5,003 bases of DNA. Origin: DATDOO01 sp035293245. GTDB lineage: Bacteria; Pseudomonadota; Gammaproteobacteria; Methylococcales; Methylococcaceae. Below the pieces are notes generated by a model. It worked only from the letters and a program-made list of their open reading frames with translations. It did no database searches and was not told the origin of the DNA. Numbering within the stretch: position 1 is the first letter of the stretch; the number at the start of each line of letters is the position of its first letter. Location of the stretch: contig DATDOO010000158.1 in assembly GCA_035293245.1 (NCBI GenBank), forward strand, positions 1 through 5,003, given 5' to 3'. The translations under genes and the position numbers were made by a program. Positions 1 through 4,928 of this stretch are shown in pieces.

Positions 1-65
1 GTAGGATGTGCCGACGTCAGGAGGCGCATCAGTCGCGAACGATGCGCTTCGCCGACTCACCGCAT
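1..65. repeat. Left part of a palindromic REP-like repeat interrupted by the insertion sequence
   Basis: This stretch starts with gtaggatg and ends in caccgcat. Its core is a hairpin: gcgcatc (24-30) pairs with gatgcgc (41-47) around a loop containing the self-complementary tcgcga (33-38). The closing arm is missing here but present beyond the insertion sequence: bases 63-65 (cat) joined to 1476-1480 (cctac) give catcctac, the exact reverse complement of positions 1-8. The restored unit is 70 bp with complementary ends and a central stem, like dispersed extragenic palindromes of Gammaproteobacteria. Whether it is repeated elsewhere in this genome cannot be seen from the window. It codes for nothing recognisable. 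Confidence 0.7.
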
Positions 66-66
66 A

Positions 67-80
67 TATGGACTCCTCCC
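67..80 (+). repeat. IS1111-type subterminal inverted repeat, end downstream of the transposase
   Basis: The sequence tatggactcctccc is a perfect 14/14 reverse complement of 1455-1468. The match stops on both sides: 66 against 1469 and 81 against 1454 do not pair. It is directly followed inward by the 10-bp self-complementary gcttgcaagc (81-90), which has no counterpart at the other end. Confidence 0.92.
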
Positions 81-354
81 GCTTGCAAGCCTTTTCTTCA
101 TTGATGCGTCGGTCAAGTAACGCAGTTGCTGCCATATATCCGGCCTGTGTTTGAGGGATTGTATGCCCTCTGGCCTTGATGGTTATCCGCGTGTTTTCGT
201 CTCAATCATCCTACCGGCCTCGAAGACCCATGCGCTGAACGGACTTCTGAAAGCACCGGTCTGACCGGTCCGCCATCAACTGAAAAAGTGCCTCGCAACT
301 GGGGGTGGGTACTCGTTCAAAATCGTTAACCGTCCATCCTTGGGTTCAGCCTTC
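81..354 (-). ncRNA. Predicted guide (seeker/bridge) RNA region of the IS1111-type element
   Basis: IS1111-group elements are known to carry a structured RNA, encoded between the transposase stop and the downstream end, that guides the transposase to target and donor DNA. This segment has that position and size and no credible ORF. Visible structure includes a hairpin gaggg (153-157) / ccctc (166-170) with an 8-base loop, enclosed by ggcc (142-145) / ggcc (172-175), and a second hairpin made of two accggt copies (255-260, 264-269). The 8-mer catcctac at 207-214 (gtaggatg in the RNA sense) equals the restored target across the insertion point, so it is a candidate target guide. The true 5' and 3' ends of the RNA cannot be set by eye; the coordinates give the whole non-coding interval. 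Assignment rests on element type and position plus the guide match. Confidence 0.6.
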
Positions 355-1377
355 TCAGGCGGCGCCTGGTGCGCAGTACGCTTCGTCCTTCGTCAGCAGC
401 GCCCAGGCAATCCGGGCGTTCTTGTTGGCGATGGCGACCGCTGCAATGTTCTTGTTGCGCCGCATCACCAGATCGTTGACCCAGCGGCTGAGCGCATCGT
501 CCTGGTTCTGCGCCGCCTTGACCACGGCCCGGCCGCCGTGAATCAGCAAGGTGCGCAAATAGCTGTCGCCCCGTTTGCTGATGCCCAGCAGTTTGGGTTT
601 GCCGCCGCTGGATTCCTGCCGCGGCGTCAAACCGAGCCAGGCCGGCACTTGGCGCGCTTGCGCAAAGGCGCTGCCGTCGGCCAGGGCCGCGACCAACGCC
701 GTGGCTGTGAGCGGGCCGATGCCCCTGACCTGCATCAGCTTCCGGCACGCCGCACTGGCCCGGCCCAGCGTTTCGATCTTGGCTTGGTACGCGGCTACCT
801 GCGCGTCCAGCTTCACGAGCTGATCGCGCAAATCGGCAAACACGTCCCGCGCCAAACCGCTCAGGCCGTTTTCCGCATCCTCCAGGATCTCCGGAAGCCG
901 ACGCCGCGCCTGCGCGATCCCTTTGCCGATCACAATGCCGTGCTCGCCCAACAAGCCACGCACCTGATTGACCTTGGCCGTGCGCTCCTTCACCAGGGCG
1001 CTGCGCACCCGGTGCAGCGCCTGCAAGTCCTGCTGCTCCACGCTCTTTGCCGGCACGAACCGCATGTTCGGACGCCCCACCGCTTCGCAAATGGCTTCCG
1101 CATCGTTGGCGTCGTTCTTGTTCCCCTTGACGTACGGCTTCACAAACTGTGGCGCGATCAGCTTGACCTCATGCCCAAGCTTCGTCAGCTCACGCGCCCA
1201 GTAGTGTGCTCCGGCGCAGGCTTCCATCCCGATCCGGCACGCCGGCAGGTTGGCAAAAAAAGGCAACACCTGCGCACGCTTGAGTGTCTTCTTCAACACC
1301 GCCTTGCCCTTCTCATCCACGCCGTGCACCTGGAATACGTTCTTTGCCAGATCAAGACCGACCGTTGTAATCTTCAT
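355..1377 (-). CDS. IS110-family (IS1111 group) transposase
   Basis: This 340-residue DNA recombinase moves the insertion sequence through a circular intermediate. The N-terminal RuvC-like DEDD domain is evident: D9 in GLDLAK, E52 in GMEAC, and D89 and D92 in KNDANDAEA. A helical, partly coiled linker spans about 115-205. The C-terminal transposase_20 domain follows, with a helix-hairpin-helix-like VRGIGPLTA (217-225) and the conserved block LGLTPRQESSGGKPKLLGISKRGD (248-271); S256 or S257 is the expected catalytic serine. Length matches the family, with no frameshift or stop, so it looks active. I chose the ATG at 1377 because aggaggaa (1384-1391 on the minus strand) lies six bases upstream and the protein then begins MKITTVGLDLAK, as family members do. 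An in-frame ATG at 1467, inside the inverted repeat, would add 30 residues unlike the family. Confidence 0.96.
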   Translation of the reverse strand: MKITTVGLDLAKNVFQVHGVDEKGKAVLKKTLKRAQVLPFFANLPACRIGMEACAGAHYWARELTKLGHEVKLIAPQFVKPYVKGNKNDANDAEAICEAVGRPNMRFVPAKSVEQQDLQALHRVRSALVKERTAKVNQVRGLLGEHGIVIGKGIAQARRRLPEILEDAENGLSGLARDVFADLRDQLVKLDAQVAAYQAKIETLGRASAACRKLMQVRGIGPLTATALVAALADGSAFAQARQVPAWLGLTPRQESSGGKPKLLGISKRGDSYLRTLLIHGGRAVVKAAQNQDDALSRWVNDLVMRRNKNIAAVAIANKNARIAWALLTKDEAYCAPGAA

Positions 1378-1383
1378 CGCGAC

Positions 1384-1391
1384 TTCCTCCT
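1384..1391 (-). promoter_or_regulatory. Ribosome binding site that fixes the transposase start
   Basis: On the minus strand this reads aggaggaa, six bases before the ATG at 1377, in a purine-rich run. It is a near-ideal Shine-Dalgarno sequence and argues against the longer start at 1467. Confidence 0.75.
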
Positions 1392-1454
1392 CTTCCTGTT
1401 TCAAGTGGTTGTAAACATCTCCCACTTTGGCACAGCACGATGCCGTCGAGGGAG

Positions 1455-1468
1455 GGGAGGAGTCCATA
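1455..1468 (-). repeat. IS1111-type subterminal inverted repeat, end upstream of the transposase
   Basis: This is the partner of 67-80, identical over 14 bases when read on the minus strand. An in-frame ATG lies inside it (1467-1465), so the transposase frame stays open into the repeat. That ATG is not the likely start codon. Confidence 0.92.
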
Positions 1469-1553
1469 CCATTATCCTACATGCGGGAACCCCAACACCT
1501 GCGTTCAATTTGCCGGGATAGCATTATCCTGCGCGGGTTCCAACCAGCAAAAC
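1469..1553. other. Junction and spacer between insertion sequence and the repeat-protein gene
   Basis: The outermost IS bases and the closing arm of the interrupted palindrome (atcctac, 1474-1480) are followed by 73 bp of non-coding DNA. Bases 1518-1530 repeat 1466-1478 with one mismatch (atagcattatcct against ataccattatcct), and both are followed by a gcggg motif. Bases 1516-1529 also form a short hairpin, ggata / tatcc around gcat. No intrinsic terminator (GC stem plus T run) is evident after the gene that ends at 1554. Confidence 0.5.
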
Positions 1554-2723
1554 TCATTTACCTGGCACCGCATAAGCCTTGCGCGACCCGTCCTCGAACA
1601 CCGCGTCGTCGCGGGTGACGCGGCCGGTTTCGTCGTATTCCTTCTCCCGCGCCAGCCGGCCCTGGCTGTCGTAGCCGCTTTCCTTGCGCAAACGGCCTTC
1701 GGCGTCGAAGCGCTGCTGGGTTCCCACGGGTTTCTGCCGATAACGGTCGCGGCCGAGGAATTCGCCCTTGAAAGCAATCTTGCCGTTGTCGTGGAATTCC
1801 TCGCTTTCCATGACCGGCAGGTCGTCGCGCAGCATGTAGCGGTCGGCGGTATGCGGCTGGCCGTTGAGGTAGAAGGTTTTCTCCTCCGCCAATTCGCCGT
1901 CCTGCCAGCGCCGCTCCTGGGTCATCTGGCCGCGGTCGCTGAATTCCTGCTCCAGCTCCTTGATCAGGCCGGTGTCGCCGCGGCGCCAGCGGGTTTCCTT
2001 GAGTTTGATCCCGTCGCGCGAGAATTCGCGTTCCACCTGGCTATCCGCGGAGGTTTCCTGCTGTTCTTTGGGCTTGCCGTTCTCCCAGTAGGATTCGGCG
2101 GCGATCAGTTGGCCCGCCTGGTGGGTGACGCGGCCACGCGCTTCGCCCTTGTCGCCGAACAGGGGCACGACCGCCGGCTTGCCGCCCCGGTGTCCGCACA
2201 GACCGGCGTCGTCGGCGTCCTTGCCCAGCACCGGTTTGTCGGCGCAGCGCAGGTCGCGCAACTGGCCGTTCGGCGTGTACTCCACCGCCGCCTGTTCCTT
2301 GCCTTTGTCGTCGTAGAACGTGACCCGCTTCGCCTGGCCGGAGGGGTAAAAGCTGCGGCTGATGCCCACCGGGGTGCCGTTGCGGTAGTTGCCGTCGCGG
2401 ATCACCGCGCCGTTGGCCGGCGAGAATTCCCGGCGCCGGCCTTCCTCGTTGCCCTGTTCGTTGACGCTGAATTCCCGTTCCAGACGGCCGTCGTAGTCGT
2501 AATAACGCACCAGGCCGACGTAGGCGCCGTTGCGCAGTTCCTGTTCCCGCTGCATCCGGCCGGAATCCCGGTCGCGGCAGCGCATGATGCCGGTCTTGCC
2601 CTGGGTGGTGGAGCCGTTGTCGGGATTGATGTGCTCGCCGTTGAGGTCGCAGTCCTGGACGGCGAGCGCGAGGCCGGGGAATACGGACAGAGCGGCCAAC
2701 AGCAGCAAAAGGGATGGGTTCAT
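1554..2723 (-). CDS. Secreted MORN/YwqK-like repeat protein of unknown function
   Basis: This 389-residue protein starts with a clear Sec signal peptide: a short N-terminus, a run of leucines (residues 5-9), a hydrophobic core to about 18, and an ALA cleavage motif ending at 21. It should be periplasmic or extracellular. The mature part is highly charged and made of imperfect repeats of roughly 20-25 residues of the type 'x-Y/F-x-x-D/N-G-x-h-x-x-E', as in MORN_2/YwqK proteins. Examples are near 74-84 (YYDYDGRLERE), 100-110, 125-135 and 149-158. From about 339 to the end the units look YD/RHS-like (FDAEGRL, YDSQGRL, YDETGRV). Four cysteines (25, 49, 160, 176) could form two disulfides. Database names often call such repeats 'YwqK family antitoxin', but no toxin partner is visible here. 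I chose the ATG at 2723 because it opens the signal peptide and has aagga seven bases upstream; an in-frame ATG at 2822 would add 33 residues and hide the signal. It follows the small membrane protein gene by 76 bp. Confidence 0.85.
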   Translation of the reverse strand: MNPSLLLLLAALSVFPGLALAVQDCDLNGEHINPDNGSTTQGKTGIMRCRDRDSGRMQREQELRNGAYVGLVRYYDYDGRLEREFSVNEQGNEEGRRREFSPANGAVIRDGNYRNGTPVGISRSFYPSGQAKRVTFYDDKGKEQAAVEYTPNGQLRDLRCADKPVLGKDADDAGLCGHRGGKPAVVPLFGDKGEARGRVTHQAGQLIAAESYWENGKPKEQQETSADSQVEREFSRDGIKLKETRWRRGDTGLIKELEQEFSDRGQMTQERRWQDGELAEEKTFYLNGQPHTADRYMLRDDLPVMESEEFHDNGKIAFKGEFLGRDRYRQKPVGTQQRFDAEGRLRKESGYDSQGRLAREKEYDETGRVTRDDAVFEDGSRKAYAVPGK

Positions 2724-2799
2724 GATTCGGTCCTTCGGATGAACGGCTGTGCCGGTCGGAACCGGCCCGGGGTGATCGGGGAGATGGGTCGGAAAGCGA
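2724..2799 (-). other. Leader of the repeat-protein gene with a small hairpin
   Basis: This 76-bp gap holds a perfect 6-bp stem with a 4-base loop (gccggt-cgga-accggc, 2751-2766), about 30 bases before the start at 2723. There is no T run after it, so it is not an obvious terminator. It could influence translation or mRNA stability, but nothing else supports this. Confidence 0.35.
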
Positions 2800-3231
2800 C
2801 TAGGCGGAGCCACCGTTTTCACGGGCGATTCTCCGCCGCCGCCGTTCCATGGCCCACAGGGTCGCCAGGGTCAGCAGGTCGCTGGCGATGTGGAAATCGC
2901 GCACGCCGGCATAGTCCGGCGGATTTAGCGTCGGTTCCAGCAGGGTGCGGGCACGCCGCACGTCGCCGGCGTCCGGCGCGGAGGCGTCGTACTGCTTGAT
3001 GGCCTGCAGGGTGGCGATGCGCTGCTCGGTGGTGTCGTGGATGGCGCCGAGATTCTTGTAGGCGAACATGGCAAACAACACCGTGAGCAGGGCCGTGGTG
3101 AGCAGGTCCGGCCTGGTGCGCAGGGAGGAAAACGCCAGCAGGCCGCCGATGATCACCACGTAAAGGGTCCAGTAGGATTGCAGGGCGTCGGAACGCTCGA
3201 AGTACAACTGGATCAGGTCGCTGTAGCTCAT
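2800..3231 (-). CDS. Small two-helix membrane protein, function unknown
   Basis: This 143-residue protein begins MSYSDLIQLYFERSDALQSYW. It shows two hydrophobic segments, about 20-37 (rich in aromatic, V, I and G residues) and 43-63 (LLTTALLTVLFAMFAYKNLGA), joined by a short polar turn containing R38, R40, P41 and D42. A mainly helical soluble region (about 65-126) follows, then a very basic tail, MERRRRRIAR. The positive-inside rule is ambiguous, because both the loop between the helices and the tail are positively charged. I do not recognise a named family. The start at 3231 is supported by aggaggg on the minus strand (3238-3244), seven bases upstream. The frame remains open for about 300 further codons upstream, but that stretch runs through the cytidylyltransferase gene in another frame and is a GC-driven shadow. 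It lies 128 bp downstream of the cytidylyltransferase gene and 76 bp upstream of the secreted repeat-protein gene, suggesting an envelope-related role. Confidence 0.8.
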   Translation of the reverse strand: MSYSDLIQLYFERSDALQSYWTLYVVIIGGLLAFSSLRTRPDLLTTALLTVLFAMFAYKNLGAIHDTTEQRIATLQAIKQYDASAPDAGDVRRARTLLEPTLNPPDYAGVRDFHIASDLLTLATLWAMERRRRRIARENGGSA

Positions 3232-3277
3232 GGTTTTCCCTCCTGGCGGTGGCGTGGTGGCGACGGGGCCTGTTGCG

Positions 3278-3306
3278 AGTGTTCGTGCCGGGCACCGTGC
3301 TGTCAA
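3278..3306 (-). promoter_or_regulatory. Possible sigma70-type promoter for the small membrane protein gene
   Basis: On the minus strand a perfect TTGACA (3306-3301) is followed after 17 bases by AACACT (3283-3278), which keeps the A at position 2 and T at position 6 of the -10 consensus but only 3 of 6 bases overall. It lies about 50-75 bases before the start codon at 3231 and downstream of the REP-like hairpin. The -35 match and spacing are good and the -10 is weak, so this is only a candidate. Confidence 0.3.
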
Positions 3307-3321
3307 GGGTCTGGCCGGCTG

Positions 3322-3342
3322 TAGGGGCGAATTCATTCGCCC
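3322..3342. repeat. REP-like hairpin just after the cytidylyltransferase gene
   Basis: The sequence taggggcgaattcattcgccc contains a perfect 8-bp inverted repeat, gggcgaat / attcgccc (3325-3332 and 3335-3342), around a 2-base centre. From memory, taggggcgaattcattcgccc-type units are common dispersed intergenic repeats in environmental Proteobacteria, often as pairs of opposite orientation. Here the expected second unit is absent or decayed (gcggctgaatgg follows). It begins 18 bases past the stop of the gene ending at 3360. No T run follows on the minus strand, so it is not a classic intrinsic terminator, though it could protect the mRNA 3' end. Confidence 0.6.
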
Positions 3343-3359
3343 ACTGGCGGCTGAATGGC

Positions 3360-4304
3360 TTATGGCGTCCACCAGTAGCGCACCACGTGAAAGAAAACCG
3401 GCGCGGAAAAGCTCAGGGAGTCCACCCGGTCCAGCATGCCGCCGTGGCCTTCGATGAGACTGCCCCAGTCCTTGATGCCGCGGTCCCGCTTGATGGCGGA
3501 CAGCACGAAGCCGCCGAAGAAGCCCAGGACGCTGGTCAGCAGCGCGATCAGCGCCGCCTGCCACGGATTGAAAGGGGTGATCCACCACAATCCGGCGCCC
3601 AGGGCGGTGGAACTTAGCACGCCGCCCACCAGTCCTTCGACGGTTTTGGAGGGGGAAATCGCCGGGGCCAGTTTGTGCCGGCCGAGCAGCTTGCCCCACA
3701 GGTACTGGAACACGTCGCTGGATTGCACCACCAGCACCAGGAACAGGATGAGCAGCACGTTGCGGCCGTCGTAGCCGGGAATGGCCAGCGTCATCAGGGC
3801 CGGGACGTGCGATACGCAATAGACGCAGATCATCAGGCCCCACTGCACCTTGGCGGCCCGTTCCAGGAAGTGGGTGGTATCGCGGCCCAGGGATGCGGAA
3901 ATGGGCAGCAGCAGGAAGGCGTACACGGGGATCAAAATGGAAAACACGCCGTACCAGTCTACGGCCACCAGGTAATACTGCAGGGGCAGGAAGAAAAAGA
4001 AGCACCAACACAACGCCCGGTGGTCGCCGCGCCGCGTGTGGGTGAGGGAGATGTATTCGCGCAGGCACTGGAAAGAAACAAAAGCGAACAAGCCGACCAC
4101 GCCGGGCTTGCCCGCCCAGAACGCCAGGGCCAACAGAGCGATCATGACCCACCAGGCCATGAGGCGGGCGTTGAGGTTGTCGAGGGTGCCGTGGGGCGCG
4201 CGGGGCGAAATCCGCCGCTTCAACACCGCCCCGATGAGGCTGGCCACGGCCAGGACGGCGAAAACGGCTCCCAATACGGTCAACAGGCTATCCTGCGGCT
4301 CCAT
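3360..4304 (-). CDS. cdsA: Phosphatidate cytidylyltransferase (CDP-diacylglycerol synthase)
   Basis: This integral inner-membrane enzyme converts phosphatidate and CTP to CDP-diacylglycerol, the precursor of all bacterial phospholipids. The 314-residue sequence has about eight hydrophobic segments, beginning with 7-28 and 47-65. It carries the complete CDP-diglyceride synthase signature at 269-295: S269, K272-R273, K278-D279, H287-G288-G289, D292-R293 and D295 are all present. The upstream conserved region is also there (D197 in SSDVFQY, G208-R209, then SPSKTVEGLVGG at 217-228). Length is slightly above the roughly 285 residues of E. coli CdsA. The start at 4304 has gaggag (4310-4315, minus strand), which overlaps the TGA of the acyltransferase gene 9 bp upstream, suggesting translational coupling. 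Because it is paired with an acyltransferase rather than with uppS and dxr, it may be a second CDP-diacylglycerol synthase (YnbB-like) rather than the main housekeeping copy. Confidence 0.93.
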   Translation of the reverse strand: MEPQDSLLTVLGAVFAVLAVASLIGAVLKRRISPRAPHGTLDNLNARLMAWWVMIALLALAFWAGKPGVVGLFAFVSFQCLREYISLTHTRRGDHRALCWCFFFFLPLQYYLVAVDWYGVFSILIPVYAFLLLPISASLGRDTTHFLERAAKVQWGLMICVYCVSHVPALMTLAIPGYDGRNVLLILFLVLVVQSSDVFQYLWGKLLGRHKLAPAISPSKTVEGLVGGVLSSTALGAGLWWITPFNPWQAALIALLTSVLGFFGGFVLSAIKRDRGIKDWGSLIEGHGGMLDRVDSLSFSAPVFFHVVRYWWTP

Positions 4305-4309
4305 CGGTT

Positions 4310-4315
4310 CTCCTC
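4310..4315 (-). promoter_or_regulatory. Ribosome binding site overlapping the upstream stop codon
   Basis: On the minus strand gaggag covers two of the three bases of the acyltransferase TGA (4316-4314) and lies five bases before the cytidylyltransferase ATG at 4304. This arrangement favours re-initiation by ribosomes finishing the upstream gene and so links the yields of the two enzymes. Confidence 0.7.
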
Positions 4316-4928
4316 AATCGGCGGGGGCCAAGGCCAGCAACGCAGCGTTGGCGCGGGCCAGGAACTGGGTTTTCGTTTCCTCCGGCGCCAGCCGCAGGGG
4401 CGGGCCGAAACTCAGGGTGCACAGCAGCGGCGCCGGCAGGAGGGCGCCCTTGGGCATGACGCGGCCGAGGTTCTCGATCCACACCGGCACGAACTCCGCC
4501 TGCGGCTGCCGCTTCGCCAGGTGAAAAATACCGCTTTTGAAGGGCAGCAAGCCATCGTCCAGGTTGCGCGTACCTTCCGGAAACAGGATGAGGGACTCGC
4601 CTGCCGCCAGGGCCTCGGCCAGGCAGTCCACCGGATTGGGCTGATGGGGCCGTGGCGTGCGCTCTATCAGTACGGCGCGGAATACCCGCTGGGCCAGATA
4701 GCGGCGTACGGCGCCATGCAGCCAATAATCCGCGCCCGCCACGGGCTTGGTGATTTCGCGCAGGCCGGCCGGCAGCACCGCCCAGATCAACACGAAATCC
4801 CAGTGGCTGCGGTGATTGGCAAAATAAACGCGCGGACGGGGATCGGGTGCACCGCCCAGCCACAGGGCGCTTACCCCGGTCAGCAGCCGGGCGAAACCGC
4901 TCAGGGATGCTCCCACAAGATGTTCCAA
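4314..4928 (-). CDS. PlsC-type 1-acylglycerol-3-phosphate acyltransferase
   Basis: This enzyme is predicted to transfer an acyl chain to lysophosphatidate (or a related lysophospholipid), giving the phosphatidate that the next gene's product activates with CTP. All main motifs of the glycerolipid acyltransferase family are visible, numbered from the chosen start: NHRSHWD with the catalytic H39 and D44, VFRAVLIER at 82-90 (block II), FPEGTR at 116-121 (block III), and FVPVWIENL as block IV. A mildly hydrophobic N-terminal segment may sit on the membrane. The start is uncertain. There is no in-frame ATG and the frame stays open to the window edge, with TTG codons at 4928 and 4997 and a GTG at 4916. 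I prefer TTG 4928 (204 residues) because it places about ten residues before the GFARLLTG segment, as I recall for relatives, although no good ribosome binding site precedes it. A start at 4997 or outside the window is possible. The substrate cannot be read from sequence alone. Confidence 0.88.
   Translation of the reverse strand: MEHLVGASLSGFARLLTGVSALWLGGAPDPRPRVYFANHRSHWDFVLIWAVLPAGLREITKPVAGADYWLHGAVRRYLAQRVFRAVLIERTPRPHQPNPVDCLAEALAAGESLILFPEGTRNLDDGLLPFKSGIFHLAKRQPQAEFVPVWIENLGRVMPKGALLPAPLLCTLSFGPPLRLAPEETKTQFLARANAALLALAPAD

Larger units (their letters stand above)
66..1473 (-). mobile_element. Complete IS110-family insertion sequence, IS1111 group
   Basis: The element has one intact transposase gene of the IS110 family, perfect 14-bp inverted repeats (67-80 and 1455-1468), and about 270 bp of non-coding DNA between the transposase stop and the downstream repeat. 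Inverted repeats lying a few bases inside the true ends, with the long non-coding segment downstream of the gene, are the known hallmarks of the IS1111 group as opposed to the IS110 group. The outer limits are inferred from the interrupted palindrome: the empty target would read ...caccgc-AT-cctac..., and AT is present at both junctions (64-65 and 1474-1475). This leaves 1 base outside the downstream repeat and about 5 outside the upstream one. Length is about 1.4 kb, usual for the group. No target duplication longer than the AT is visible, as expected for this family. The exact ends are uncertain by a few bases. Confidence 0.9.

Noticed and set aside
305..541. Plus-strand 78-codon open frame spanning the transposase 3' end and the guide RNA region
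   Set aside because: No ribosome binding site or family features; it overlaps the end of the transposase gene on the other strand.
326..1090. Minus-strand open frame of 254 codons overlapping the transposase in another frame
   Set aside because: Its product is low-complexity (G, A, R and Q rich), with no motif, and overlaps the intact transposase completely.
1378..1467. Longer transposase start giving 370 residues
   Set aside because: The start would lie inside the inverted repeat, lacks a ribosome binding site, and adds residues unlike the family; the ATG at 1377 has an ideal ribosome binding site.
340..1521. Plus-strand open frame of 393 codons opposite the transposase gene
   Set aside because: It is the complement of a clearly real IS110 transposase, has no family resemblance, runs past the IS end, and arises from high GC.
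2751..2766. Hairpin before the repeat-protein gene as an intrinsic terminator
   Set aside because: The 6-bp stem has no T run on either strand and lies within the leader close to the start codon.
1440..2999. Plus-strand open frame of 519 codons
   Set aside because: It starts inside the IS inverted repeat region and lies opposite the secreted repeat-protein gene, which has a signal peptide, ribosome binding site and protein repeats. The plus-strand product is compositionally biased and shows none of these.
3232..4152. Upstream extension of the small membrane protein frame by about 307 codons
   Set aside because: It lies in another frame of the cytidylyltransferase gene, is arginine- and proline-rich, and a strong ribosome binding site at 3238-3244 marks the true start.
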